Part shown: positions 1-11,731 of the stretch, piece after piece
How positions within the stretch are numbered: the first letter of the stretch is position 1
How the letters are laid out: each line of letters begins with the position of its first letter
Assembly: GCA_003971905.1 (NCBI GenBank)
Contig: RSEE01000108.1
Location: 147,599-211,598 of the forward strand
DNA from: Moniliella sp. 'wahieum'
Taxonomy: Eukaryota > Basidiomycota > Moniliellomycetes > Moniliellales > Moniliellaceae
Direction: 5' to 3'
DNA length: 64,000 nucleotides
The notes under the pieces: model-generated
Told to the model about the DNA's origin: nothing
The model's database searches: none
What the model saw: only the letters and a program-made list of their open reading frames with translations
Translations under genes and position numbers: made by a program

Positions 1-3000
1 TTGCCGAGGGCTAGTATGGGGTGCCACTTGGCCCCGCCAGACTGCGTGGGGCGGGGGAAAATGGGCAGTATCTATATACTACCAAGGAAGTATAAGCAAA
101 CCATCGTCTCACTCGTAGCGCAATATGGATTGTGGCTACAAAAAGTCACAAGACCAAAGGAGCAGGGGTCTCAGGGAAGGAGAAACAGTACGTGAGCACT
201 GCAAAGATACTACCAAAGTGGGGCCAATCGAATCTCATTCTCTTTTGCCACAACGAAGAACTATTAAATACCGAAGTACTGTTGGATCCAGACTCGCCAC
301 ACGAATAACAAGATGCAAAGCAGGCAAGGGAGTGGAGAACGAACTGATATAACGCCACAGCGAGGAGGAGGTGCGATAAAAGTGATGTGGTGACGTTTAG
401 GACGAACTGCACTATCCAAATACGTAGGCTAGAGAATGAACTGTAGTGCCAGGCAGTGGTTAGAAGGGGCCACAGCTTTTTGGAGGATTGTGTGTGCATA
501 ACAGGACAGCGGCTGGTATATTAAACCACACAACGCTCTTCAATTATTAATGACGGATTAATGACGAACGGATCAATGACGGACAAACTATACGCCTTTG
601 GCCCTCAGCAGTGTATACCTTGGTCATATGAAATGAGCGGTAGCGGTGTGGAGTCAAGTTAAAGAGGGTAGATGTACAGTTTGGTGTAGGGGTGAAGCTT
701 GAAGAAGCAATAGTTCTTCCCTTTCGAGAATGCATTCTCTTATGGTGGTGACTGAACCGCATCGGAGCGGATTGAGGTTGGGGGGAGGGGACGCCTGCTC
801 CTTGAGACACAAGGTTGAGAACGGAACTGTTAGAAGCACTACCTCTATAGCAAGTGTTTACATATATCCACAGTTTAAGGCATGCGGTCCTTTTCCAACG
901 TCTGTGGTTTCTTTGGGCACAACCTTAACTATCAAGGATTTGAGGTCGCGAAAGATGTGTGAGCACTGCTGAGCGTCGAGGTGAACGGCTCCTTTTGAAC
1001 TGAGAGAGAATGAAACTCCCCTCACCGAGGAATCTGACTGACTGAGATGCTTTCGTGATGTTCTCAGAAAACTTGTGGGTGTAAAAAGAAGTTTGCACAT
1101 GATACGGTTGCATGTGAAGGTGCCCAATTATCTGATAGTCCTACCTCCTTTTGTTTATGTCCCTGCAGTGTTTTGCAGCTTTCGCCCAATGGCGAACCTC
1201 AAATCCCCCATTCCCGCCTCTTGTATATACTGGGTCAGATCGTGACACGCACAATGCCTTCTATTCTATAGTAGGCTATACAAGGCGTATAGTCTGCAAC
1301 GCTCCATCAATACTAGATTCACGTGAACAAAGCAACCATTCGCGAGCTTCTTCCCGCAACTGGCCACAAGGGCAGAGCAGCTCTCGACTCAAACTATTGG
1401 CTGATGCGGCATGCCATACGGACTGGTAGTGGGACTGCTGATGAACCTGTTTTTTTCGTGGCTGGGGTCTCTCGGCATAATAATCGCCCTGGCTCGCGTC
1501 TGGGTGTGGGTGGAATATGTTGCTGTGACTTTTTCTCCCTGATGCAGGGGGGGGCATATAGTAAGCTAACAACAACGCTGAAGAAGGAGATAACTGAGTC
1601 GACCAGAGCGCAAGAAAGAAGACTTGATCACCACACAATAGATCAACCCTTTTGCAAGCCGTCCCATTTCATCGGTACAGTCACTCCTCTTTGAGGAGTG
1701 ACCAAGCGTCCCTTCCTCTCTCCCTCTTCACCTGCCCTTTCGTTGGCTGTTCCCTCACCCTGGCCGCTATCTGCCTCGCCACACACATGATGGTACACCG
1801 ACTGCGTATCGTTACAGAAAATATTGCATCCACACACCTCTCCATTACGGCACTGCCACGGCTGCAACACCCACTGCCACCCATGTCCCGCGTTGTCGTT
1901 CTCGACGGAACCGTCAAGGGCATCGAGGGGTTCGGACCTATCGACTCTGATTAAGTGAATTGCTTTAATTGGGTATGATGAACGGTGTCATCGTCCATCA
2001 GCTGATGCGCGGAAACGCGGGAGGACGCTTGTACATTTTGTCATCTATGGTTCCGCCGGCTATACAGAGGCGACACAACAGAGAGTCCATGAGAGTCCAT
2101 GTCTGTACTGAGCAACATCCACGATTTCTTGCCTCGAGTCACACTTATGGATCAAACTCATCGGGGTCGAATTTCGTTAGCTCTCATTGAGGCGATATCC
2201 ACTAGTATACCAGAGGTGGCAATCGCAGAAAGCGGGGGACAGCCAACTGAGGCTTGCGTGAATGATCGTTCTGCAGAAAACCATATATTTGAGACGCAAA
2301 CGAATCTGTGAGAAGAGAAGGTGTGTTGAAAATACCGTAATCAGTGGCGACGTCTCACACGTCTCACGTTCTACTTCCCATCACATGTCACATTTTGCAT
2401 CAGCGCACAGAGCTCCCACAAATCTGGTCTTTCTTACCTGTTCGCAGGTCTTCAATGGCAGTGCTTTCCTTGTATTTTCTCCACCCTCAGTCCCCTGCTA
2501 TTGGCGTGCTGGGGAAGAGGGTCTCGCGCGACTAATGCAGGAGTCAGATCGAAGAGGGGGCAGGATGGCCCAAGCACGCTGACATATATAAGCCATTATT
2601 GTCACACTCATCACGGCGTAGAGAGTATACTTTTGCCGTCTTTCTCAGGGATCTCACGGGCCACACCGTGCAGTAATCAATATTGTGAGTCCTGAGTCAA
2701 TTCGACGGTGTAAGTTCGGGAGACTCACATCGATACTCTGATAAATGTCCGTGTGCTGGCCTAAGAAGAGAAGAGGAGCGCGCGAGATGCGTGTGCAAAA
2801 AAGGGCCCCCCCCCCCCAACCTCTCTCCCCCCCATCCAGTTGGCTTGACTGTTTACCCCCTGTTTTGTGATTAATTGTGGGTCGCCGCGGACCCTACATA
2901 AACGCGAGCATCACATGTTTTTTTTAAAGACAAGTATCCCTTTTTAGTCGACTGCAACTGAGGTTGTGAGTCCTCTGCCAAAGTAATAAGGACCCTCTTG

Positions 3001-3217
3001 TTTGTCGCTTGCAAAGATAGGAGTGGGAACAGAAGGGCGAAGAAGAGGTGTGCACAGTGTGGCAATTTAAAAGCTCAGATCCTTCTACTCTCCTTTCTAC
3101 TCCAACGGGTCTTCTATACCACACACCACCACAACCTTTCTTCGCTACGAAAACGGGCAGTTTTTCATCTTGTGGCCTGTTCAGAGAGCTGCTTTTATCC
3201 CTCCCGCGTTTCTACTG
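1..3217. other. gene-poor stretch
   Basis: No reading frame here shows a recognisable domain or a convincing splice structure on either strand. The stretch is more AT-rich than the coding parts. It contains homopolymers (a C run near 2808-2818) and a GAGAGTCCAT direct repeat near 2082-2100. I see no RNA gene. Confidence 0.6.
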
Positions 3218-3842
3218 ATGCGCTTCTCTTCTCCTTCGTGCGACGACCAGAACGATCTGGAGTACCGGTTGGCAAATCGAGCCGACGAGAGAAACAAGGA
3301 ACCAGAAGAGATGGCGGATGTTGGGTACAGCGATCTGGACTGTTGCATTTGTCTCCATCCGCCGAACCAGCTGTTTGGGCTGTTGGATTGCTGCGAGCAC
3401 GTGTATGTTGGACGTGCATTCGGCTGTGGCGTGCCATGCCGCGCGACGAAGGACGCCGAGGAGAATGGGAGTGGGAAGGCGAGGGGGAGGGCAAGGGCAA
3501 GCGAGGGCGTCGGCCCAAAATGGGGATCAAGACCAAGGGGATCGGCACCGACAGTGTCCCACATGTGGACGGCATGCCAAGGCGTGATGCCATCAGATGT
3601 GTTGGTGACAGGGGCCGAGAAGCAAGCGATGGTGCGGTGGTTTTATGATTGGTTCCGTCGTCAGTGCTCGAGGTATGGCCAGTATGTCGATGACGAGGAT
3701 CGTACGACGCGTATTATGACAACCGTTCCCACGCCGGAATCAGCTCCCAGGAGTGTACCCGCCCGACGACAAGATGACCGCCGTTACCAGCTTGTACCGC
3801 TCCTTTTGCCTGGACCACAAAGGCTATTACGTGTCCAAGTAA
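3218..3842 (+). CDS. makorin-like RING-finger protein, frame-broken
   Basis: A probable E3 ubiquitin ligase of the makorin/RING type. One frame gives a charged helix ending in YSDLD, then the first RING cysteines at about 3341-3352 (CCIC) followed by FGLLDCCEHVY. After a one-base loss near 3408 the next frame continues CWTCIRLWR, giving the C-x-H-x2-C-x2-C half of the ring. After a second loss a third frame gives CPTC (about 3558-3570), and after a third loss the first frame resumes with PSDVLVTGAEKQAMVRWFYD. This order (ring, FGLL, WR, CPxC, xPS..VT) is typical of makorins. I do not see the usual C-terminal CCCH finger, and the start and 3' end are uncertain. All three breaks are net -1, as in neighbouring genes. 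It could also be a decayed copy. Confidence 0.5.
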
Positions 3843-5850
3843 CACGCCCTCAGTGTCTTGCTTCTCTCTCTCTCTCGCCTTTTCTTTTCTCTCGACTTGG
3901 TTCGGTTTCGATGGTTTGGCTATGATATGCCTCACTTCTCCGATGTATTGACCCTCGCATCAGTGGGAACAATATACGTTTCTGGATGATGATCTCTTCC
4001 TCCCTTCTTATATCTTTACATGGCTAATCGAAATTTCTTGTGCACAATCTTGTGGGCCTTGCTCACCTTGAATTTTGTACGTAGTCCTCACATATCTATC
4101 CGGAACCTTGTTACCAGCGTTTTCGATTAGCTATGTAGCTCTTCCCTCCTGTCGTCAATCTGTGCCCACTGCAGACTATATGATTGGATGTTGGGGGAGG
4201 GGGGCATTGATATATTGGTAGTGCATAACTGAAGCGCGAACTTTGTACTACTAGTAGTATTACCTATAGTTTTGATCATCGTAGTGTACAACTGTGAAGG
4301 CATCATACCTTCCCGCCCGATCGAACCGTGCATCACATTGATCTGCCTCACCTCCAGTGAGCACGGGAATCTTTACCCTATACTACAGAAGAACGTGCAT
4401 GCAACATAGCGCATGGTCGAGTCATGATCCGCCTCGTCCTTCGACATCCTCTTCCCACTCTATAGGGCTAGTTGAACAGTATGCATCCTCTTCTTACGGT
4501 TGAGAGGTCTCGTTTTTTGTTGTTAGAAATACGGCTCGTCCCTCTGATACTGACCGACAGATGAACTTCATTAGCTGAGTCCAGAGAGCTGATGCCTGCG
4601 AGCATTGCCATTTACTCTGCGCTCATTGCTACTGGCGAAGGCTGTGGCGCCACACTGGTGTAGTGACGCCCCGGTAGCCCAAGCCCGACGGATCCTTCCG
4701 TGCATTCCATCCAACATTCCTTCCTGACGACAGGAATATTGAACAGCCTGCTCTCCAGAATACAGTGGTCTTCTACAAAGGCCTGCTGTGCTGCAATGAT
4801 GCCTGAGGCCTGATGCATCTTCAATATATCTTCAATGGTTCCGGTCGTGTGTGCATGTGTCGATAATCGATAATCGATAATCGATAATCGTTGGAAAGTG
4901 TGAGATCTGATATCGGAAACAAGAGGGATTCCCTCAAGTAGTACATACGTACTACTTTCCCCACGGGGGTAGCCCAGCGGCACCTCAAGCTGAGGCCCAG
5001 CGCCCAGGCCACCCAGCGGTGGTCGGAAGAGCGACGCCAGGATCAACATCTCGCATGCCCAGGTGTGCTAAGCGCTAATAGCCGCTCACCAGCACCCGAC
5101 TCATCCATCCCAGCCAGACCCTCCAGCTGCGCCCATTCGCACCGGTGACGTCAGCTGCCACCTGCCACGCGCCTCCGCGCGCCAGCCCTCGGCTTGCCAA
5201 CACCACGTGGTCGAGACGACTGGATGACTCGATGCCTAGTCGATGACTGGTCTGACTCCGCCACGTCCCAGGTCCCTCCAAGCCCCAAGAACCCTCCCCC
5301 ACATATACATACCTGCTCCCACATACAACCCGTCTATCGGACGCTCCACACTCGCTTTTTTCGGCGGTAGATTGTTCGGATTCGCAAGGGCCGCATCAGC
5401 GCCTAAGCGGAGGCTGGTGCTGAGCGCTGAGTACTCGGCGCACGCACTCGGTCATTATCTCACCCACCCGCACGCATGCCATCTGTTGATACCCCGCGGG
5501 GAAACCGCCGTTGAAGCTTTTGGAAGCCCCAGCAGAAAAAGTGCGGGGCGCCGGGGCAGTGTAAGCGCCCCAGCCCCCGCGGGAACAAGACATCGGACAT
5601 TGGAGGTCGGGCGTCGGAGTGCAGCCGCCCGGCGCCTCAGCTGCTCGCATCGCCCCACATCACATGTCACGTGTCACACCCGCGCGCATGGCACCAGTGC
5701 CTCCATTCGATAAGATTCCAGCAGCACGCGTCTCTGGCTTATATTGTTGGACTGCTGTGCTGATATTATCCACACCTTGGCCTGCGTCGGCGGTACAAAG
5801 TGCTGTCTCTGCTCGCATCCTCCCCCCGGTCCTCCCCCCCCCCACCGCGC
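3843..5850. other. intergenic, no gene seen
   Basis: No supported gene. It holds a short tandem array of a 7-mer (CGATAAT, four copies, 4861-4890) and a GC-rich block before the transcription factor. ORFs in this block have proline/arginine-rich composition without domains. Confidence 0.55.
4861..4890. repeat. CGATAAT microsatellite
   Basis: Four near-perfect copies of the 7-base unit CGATAAT in direct tandem. No coding role is apparent. Confidence 0.85.
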
Positions 5851-8472
5851 ATGCCCCCCCCCGCCGTGCCCGACGCGGCGCACGCGTTCCCCTGCCTCAC
5901 GTGCGGCAAGCGCTTTGCCCGCGAAGACCTTCTCCGCCGCCACGTCGTCCGCGAGAAGCGCTCGGCCGCCATCCCGCGCCTGCCTCGCCAAAAGTCCTGC
6001 ATCGAGTGCGCGCGCACCAAGAGCAGGTGCGACCTCAACTTCCCCTGTGGCCGCTGCTGCAAGAAGGACCGACACTGTGTGCGCACTGAGCTCCTCCCCC
6101 CTTCCTCTCCCCTCTGGTCGCCATCGCCGCCCCCATCATCGCGCCGTGCCTTTCCCCCCTCCTGACTTCTGAATTCCCTGGCCAACTGACCCCCCCTCTC
6201 GTGTGTGCCCTGGCAGGAGTATGCGGCCAACTCGGCGGGAGAGATGCGCGCCCGCGCGCCATTACCGCCGCCATGGCGCTCCAGCTGGATCCCCTGTTTG
6301 CACCGCCGCGCCATCGTGGCAGCCAGGAGGAGAGCGACGACAACAGCTCCTCCTCGTCTCTGCCGGCGCCCCCTCGTCTCCGCCGCCGGGCGGGACGACG
6401 GAGAAGATGCCGGCCGGTCTTCCCTGGCCCGACGTCTCTTCTTCCCTCGCCCCCCTTTCGCCCCCGCCTGCGCCCGTCTTTGCGCCGTGCCCCATCGCAC
6501 GCCCCCCGCCGCACCCAAGGAAACTCCTCCCGCCTGGCTGCTCGACGACCCGGCCGCCCTACCTTGGTGCGGCCCAGCCGCTGCCCCTGCTCCCCGACAG
6601 CCGCGGCTCCCTGAGCCTCGCCTGCACCTCCGCCGCCCGCCTGGAACCCGTGCCGCTGCCGCCCATCCGCACGCCCTCCCCCGCCGAGTCTCTCGCCCCG
6701 TGGGGCGCGCTCCCCAACGCCTTCCCCCCGCCGCCCCATCCACCTCCATCGCCCCAATGCGTCCGCAGTTGGCTCCCATTCTCACCCCGCCCCCACCTCC
6801 TCCCCCGGGCGCATCGGACCGCTGTCCGAGCGCGGCCTTTCGGCATTACATGTACCCTCCGCATTGTTCAAAGAGACGTGGCTCGCGGAGCCTGTCCTGC
6901 CTTCGCCTAGCCAGCGGTACGGGCCCTTTTCAGCCGTGCGCGACGCGCTCGGCGCCTCCTTCACCTTCCCTTCCTTTCCCTCGGCGCTGGATCCCTCGTC
7001 CAACACCGCTCCCGAGCTGGGCAACTTGGAGGTAGGACCACCTTTTGGATCTACCCCCATCGATTTCACCCTCCCTCCTGCCACGCAGCAGACCCAACTG
7101 GGCCCCGTTACGGTTCACGCTACTGTCAGCTCGCTTGCCCCGACCCCGACCCTAGCGGCAGCAACCGAAACCACAGCCGTCGCTCCGGCGCCGCCGTCGC
7201 CTCGGCCCAGCGACGACGCCCAGGCGCACACAGCCAGTGTCGCACGACAAATCTGGCAGTACGGGCTGGGTGGGTCAGGGGAGATGGCAATGACGCTTGC
7301 GCGTGCAGCGGCTTCGCAACTAGTGACGTACCCTACGCTCATGGTCCTTCCCGACCCCACCTCGCCCGTGCCACCGTTCGTGTTCCGGCCCTGGCTCAGG
7401 CGCGTGCAGCGCGACTTGCCGGAAAGCTTGGCTATTGCACGTACCGTGCTGGCTGGGTACCTGGTCCGCTTGCCCTCTAGCCTGGCTACCGTCTGGACCA
7501 ACGTGGCGCGCCAATTGCGCCATCTTATTCAGCGTACTCCGTACCTGGCTGCCGGGGACAACCTCGGATTGTTTGCTGCCACCGCTGCGCTCTGGCTCTA
7601 CCTCGTTCTCGCCCTCTTGACTGATGACGCAGCGGCAGAAGAGGCGATTGACCACCAGACCATCAACGCAGGCCTCTTGTCCCTCTCCACGCTGGCACGT
7701 AGCTTGAGCCTTCGCGTGCGCCAGTACGATGCCCAGGTGCGCTCCCGCCCAACCGCGGAGAACACGGACACGAGCATGAACACGAACATGAACACGAACA
7801 TGAACGGCACGAGCAGGAGCAAGGGCATGGACATGGACATGGACTTTGCCACCTGGGGCTACTCGAGTCGATGCGGCGCACCCTATTTGCCGCCTACGCC
7901 CTTCTCGTCCTGCAGCGTCTGCGGTACGACGGGCAGGAGATGCAGCGCGGCTTGGCGGGCCCGAGCTGGTGCTCGACGTGGCCCTCCCCGCAGGGGAGGA
8001 AGTGTTTAGTGTGACGAGCAAGGCAGAGTGGGTCGCAGCGCGTTCCCGCGCCCACGCGAGACTCGCACCGGCTTTGCGCCGCCTCGTTGCAGCGCCAGAT
8101 CAACTGGAATCGGCAACGGACACGGACACGGGAAAGGAACCGCAAACGCAACCGCAACCGCAACCGCAACCGCAACCGCAACCGCAACCGCAACCGCAAC
8201 CGCAACCGCAACCGCAGCCGCAACCGCAACCGCAACTGCAACCGGGAAATAAGGACAAGGAGGGGAACCACCTAGCCCCGCCAGACCAGGTCGAGTGGCC
8301 CACGCTTCGCCACCTCGTTCACGCCCGCGCCCAGTTGGATTCGCATTCGCATTCGGATCCTCATTCGCAGGTGGCGCCGTGGCACGAGTGGTTTGGTCAC
8401 GCCGACGAGTTTACCAATGTGGTGCTGGCCGTCTCGCTGGGCTTGGATGGGCGCGAGGTGGGCATGCCTTGA
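5851..8472 (+). CDS. C2H2 plus Zn2Cys6 transcription factor, frame-broken
   Basis: A nuclear DNA-binding regulator. The chosen ATG at 5851 is followed by a C2H2-like finger (FPCLTCGKRFAREDLLRRH; the second zinc-binding histidine is not evident). Next comes a Zn2Cys6 binuclear cluster with spacing C-x2-C-x6-C-x5-C-x2-C-x6-C (CIEC..C..CGRC..C, about 5998-6078). A likely intron follows directly (6079-6216, GTGCGC...GGCAG). The rest is a proline/serine-rich linker, then a helical region from about 7230 (ARQIWQYGLGG, ESMRRTLFAAYALL, ELVLDVALPAGEE.FSVTSKAEW) that matches the fungal middle-homology region. A (Gln-Pro)n tract lies near 8149-8246 and the stop is at 8472. The reading frame drops by one base at least five times (about 6390, 6740, 6860, 7850, 7960), always net -1. 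The target genes are unknown. Confidence 0.75.
6079..6216 (+). other. intron of the zinc-cluster regulator
   Basis: The donor GTGCGC follows directly after the last cysteine codon of the zinc cluster, and the acceptor is TGGCAG. The intron is inferred because the frame carrying the cluster runs into proline-rich shadow sequence and a stop. The position of splicing directly after the cluster is common in this family. Confidence 0.5.
8149..8246 (+). repeat. CAACCG hexanucleotide tract
   Basis: About sixteen near-perfect copies of a CAACCG hexamer, read in the gene frame as alternating Gln-Pro. The repeat is multiple-of-three in unit length, so length changes would preserve the frame of the surrounding regulator. 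Confidence 0.9.
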
Positions 8473-9759
8473 CCCCGACCTCGGACCCCGGGCCCCGGGC
8501 GCCCATCGTTCTTCTTTGGTTGACGTCTTGCGGGGGCGGCTGGCAGTACTCAGTACACTCAGTACACTCAGTACTCAGTCGCCCTGTCACGTCACGCGTC
8601 ACCTGGCATATGTGCATGTCCTGTTGTAGTCTCGTATCGTTTCTGTACACAGTAACACCCCAATTAAAAGCTCAAGGCGATGCATCGGTCTTGGGTCTCC
8701 CCTTAGCTGCTTGTTGGTTTGTCCGCCTGTCCCATCGATCCTCCCTCTCTGTCGGCTTTGCAACGGACGTTCTCTCTCTTTTGCGAAAGGAGGTAGGTGG
8801 CCACGTTCAGGTGGGCGGGGCTGGGGCTGGGAATGCGATGGTCACGGGCACGCTAAAGTATAGTATGGGAACGAAGAAAGGAGGAAGTGTGATGCGTCAG
8901 AATTGATGCAGTGAGAGTCGAAGGAACAGGGGGGGGGGGATCTGGAACTGAGGGGAGAGGATGATGCATGTGGCTATCTACAAAGCAGTGAGAGAGGTAT
9001 ACTTGTGCGATATACTACTATGCAGGGCAGGACTTCCTTCCTTCCTTGCCTACTGTCCCAAGAACAGCTATTTTGCGTCCACCTCGCACCGACGTCCCCT
9101 GACTAACCCCTCCGCCCACCTCCTCCCCTCTTGAAGCTCGACGAGCATGACGGCGCCTGACAACCAACCCATCGTCTTGCGCTCTTCGTCCGACGCTGAT
9201 CCATTCCCGTCATGCTCCCCCGGGGAGCAACACATACGTACACTTCCGTGCCTGCTCACATCCCGGTTGCGTAGCACCACAGCGCGCACCCACGCCAACA
9301 CAGCAGAACCCCCGTCGAGCGATCGGTGCGAGCAGCGGCGAGACCTGAGGTCCCTGGGCCGCGTCTCCTCCGACATCGACACCGACGTCCGGGGGCAAGC
9401 AGACCGAGCCGTCGCGGCGCGATGAACGGTAGGGCGCTCCTTCGTATCTTCCCTTCCCTCGCCCATTGAAAGCACGTTGCGTCTCCCGTCTGAAGCAGGT
9501 GGAAACCAACAGGTGGGCGTGGCATAGGCATGGGCGAAGTGAGCTTGAACCAGACACGTCCGTCTTCCCCCGAGACAAGAGGAGGTGGACGTGCGGGTCT
9601 CGTTGGCGGGGGAGGCGAACATAAAAGTAGTCCTCCCCCCGGAGGGGGCCGGAGTGAGGGCGTGGTCGACAGGGCTGGTTGGTGCTGGCAACCTGGTGGG
9701 GCGAAATGGGGTGTGGGGTGCAGTGGCGGAGACCAAGGCCTTCAAGAACCCGGAGGGGG
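8473..9759. other. convergent intergenic region
   Basis: It lies between the 3' ends of the regulator (+) and the kinase (-). It has a TCAGTACAC microsatellite at 8545-8578. Minus-strand ORFs just downstream of the kinase stop are arginine/serine-rich and could be a frame-shifted continuation of the kinase tail, but they show no domain. Confidence 0.5.
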
Positions 9760-11082
9760 TCACCGTTCAGCCCCAGAACTCGGATCCGGATTGTCGGGGG
9801 AAGGGAGGAGGAGGAGGTGCTGGTGGGCGCGAGGGCTGGTGGGGGGAAGGTGGTTCCTGGCCATGGTGCACCGCCATCTTTGCAGGGCCTTGAGGATGCC
9901 ATCGATATGGTGGCTTTCGGAACTGGTGCGAGCACTGGAGGTAGGGGCAAGGGAGGTGGAAGGGGAAGGGGAAGAGGAAGAGGACAAAGATGAAGACGAG
10001 GGGGGCGTCGTGCCATGTTCTTTGCGGTACGCACTGAGCGACTTGAGGTAGCCAACCACTTCCATCACTGTCACTCTGTCGCGCAGGCGCTGTTTCAGAC
10101 CATGTCGTTGCATGGCCGGGGTGAGCGAAACGCCGCGATCCACCTCGGTGTGCTCGGCGTCGGCGTCGGCATCGGCATCGGCATCGTCGTCGGGCAGGTC
10201 GCGGAGCCAAGGGTGCTGCAACGCTTCGCGCGCCGTCATGCGCTCCGACGCCGAGGTGAGGCAGTGACGAATAAAGTCTTTGGCCACGTCGCTGACGCCG
10301 TGCCAATACTGCGGCTCAAACACCACGTGCATCTTCATAATCGACCGAAACAAGTCGGTTTGCGTTGCGCCAGAAAAGGGCGCGTAGCCGGCCAGGAGGC
10401 AGTACGTCACCACCCCGGCCGACCAGACGTCCGTCTCAAACCCATACCCGCCCCGCTTGCCCATCAGCACCTCGGGCGAGACGTACTGGGGCGAGCCACA
10501 GGCCGCGGTGAGGATCGCATCGTGCGGCAGCATGGTCGACAGCCCAAAGTCGCTGATGACCAAGTTGGGCGGCCCGGTGGCCGATCGGAGCAGCAGGTTT
10601 TCCGGCTTAATGTCGCGGTGCACAATGCCCATGTGATGGAGGTAGGCCAGGCCCTGGAACAGCTGGCGCACGAGCAACCGCGCATCCAGCTCCGTGTAGT
10701 GCACCTTGGCCACAATGCTGTCAAACAGCTCCCCGCCGCTGCAGTAGTCCATCACCATAAACACGCCTTCGCGCGTCTGGTACAGGTCGTAGAGCTGGAC
10801 CACGTGTGGGTGGTGCACGCGCTGCAGGATCCGCGTCTCCTCGCGCAGCAGCGCCTCGTCGCTCGTCTTGAGCGGCTTCTTGGCGACGATCTTCAGCGCC
10901 CGCTCTTGCCCCGACGCACGGTGCACCACCAGCTTGACCACGGCAAACGTGCCATGGCCCAGCACGCGGTCCTGCACGTCGTACGCGCGCACCAGCTCCG
11001 GCGGCAAGAGCGGACTGCCGTCGCGCTCGGTGTGGTGGAACCAGGAATGGAACGCACGCGACACAGAGTGGGTGTGGGGCAT
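9760..11082 (-). CDS. CaMK-like serine/threonine protein kinase
   Basis: An intact 440-residue frame, one of the few unbroken long genes here. The ATG at 11082 precedes MPHTHSVSRAF; further upstream the frame is proline-rich and looks like leader. The kinase domain spans about residues 35-293: glycine loop GHGTFAVV (42-49), ATP-binding lysine K64 in ALKIVAKK, HRDIKPEN catalytic loop (155-162), DFG (178-180), APE-like SPEV after a GSPQYVSPE activation segment, and DVWSAGVV helix F. The active-site residues are all present. The order and the GYAPF.G motif fit the calcium/calmodulin-dependent and related kinase group. The C-terminal tail has an Asp-Ala repeat (DADADADA, about residues 299-309) and a long serine-rich disordered region where a calmodulin-binding helix might lie; I cannot define it. 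The upstream signal is unknown. Confidence 0.85.
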   Translation of the reverse strand: MPHTHSVSRAFHSWFHHTERDGSPLLPPELVRAYDVQDRVLGHGTFAVVKLVVHRASGQERALKIVAKKPLKTSDEALLREETRILQRVHHPHVVQLYDLYQTREGVFMVMDYCSGGELFDSIVAKVHYTELDARLLVRQLFQGLAYLHHMGIVHRDIKPENLLLRSATGPPNLVISDFGLSTMLPHDAILTAACGSPQYVSPEVLMGKRGGYGFETDVWSAGVVTYCLLAGYAPFSGATQTDLFRSIMKMHVVFEPQYWHGVSDVAKDFIRHCLTSASERMTAREALQHPWLRDLPDDDADADADADAEHTEVDRGVSLTPAMQRHGLKQRLRDRVTVMEVVGYLKSLSAYRKEHGTTPPSSSSLSSSSSPSPSTSLAPTSSARTSSESHHIDGILKALQRWRCTMARNHLPPTSPRAHQHLLLLPSPDNPDPSSGAER

Positions 11083-11412
11083 GGCGGCGCAGCCGGGGAG
11101 GGGGAGAGATGGGGGGAGGGGGAAGAAGAGGGGAGATGGAGGTGGAAGACGCAGACCCAGACGGAGAAGATGGAGGATGGGCGAGGTTTGAGTACCTGTG
11201 CCTGTCTGGCGGCCCGCCAAGCCCCGAGGGGGATTAACCGGTAGGGTGGACAGCGAAGCGCACTGGGCCAGTGTGTCCCCGGCGGAAGAACCCACCCGAC
11301 CAGCACAGCCACCCAGCCCCCCCCCAGCACGTGACGCGGGCACCTATCTCCAGATCATTCCGTCCTCTCACCTCGAATATCTTTGTGGGGTATCTCGCTT
11401 TAGCCCATCACA

Positions 11413-11493
11413 GGCCTCTTGGCGCAGCGGTAGCGCGTGAGATTCCAGCGACGGGACTCCTCAAGGTCATCCGTTCAAATCGGGTAGGGGTCA
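11413..11493 (+). tRNA. tRNA-Trp (CCA), with intron
   Basis: The cloverleaf folds: acceptor GGCCTCT/AGGGGTC, D arm GCGC/GCGC, anticodon stem TGAG/CTCA with TTCCAG loop (anticodon CCA), T arm ATCCG-TTCAAAT-CGGGT, discriminator A at 11493. Nine extra bases after position 37 (CGACGGGAC) are taken as a short intron. A T6 run follows directly and is a pol III terminator. The A31-C39 position is mismatched. Confidence 0.8.
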
Positions 11494-11499
11494 TTTTTT
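11494..11499 (+). terminator. pol III T-run terminator
   Basis: Six consecutive T residues directly after the discriminator base of the tRNA-Trp gene. Confidence 0.7.
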
Positions 11500-11731
11500 G
11501 TTTTGTTTGGCTCTGGTGCTGACGGAAAGAACAAGAGGTACCTTGTTGGTGTAGCGACACTGGCTCTCAACAGCTTGCTCGCACCGGACTTGCACCAAAA
11601 CATTGGGCCCCATATTATGACGGACGACATCCATTCATGGAAACAAATAACACCCGGTCCTCGAGAATGGTCAGGGAAGAGGCCACCTTGTTTGTACTGT
11701 AGGGCGGCACATGGGTTGCGCCAAAAGCGCA

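Noticed and set aside
5766-6785. 339-codon minus-strand Arg/Gly-rich frame
   Set aside because: Antisense of the zinc-cluster region and proline-rich linker; no domain.
8149-8246. CAACCG tract as telomeric sequence
   Set aside because: It is inside a coding frame and reads Gln-Pro; it is not at a contig end and does not match known telomere units.
10015-11244. 409-codon plus-strand open frame
   Set aside because: It lies exactly antisense to the intact kinase, has His/Arg/Val-rich shadow composition and no domain. GC-rich third positions keep antisense frames open.
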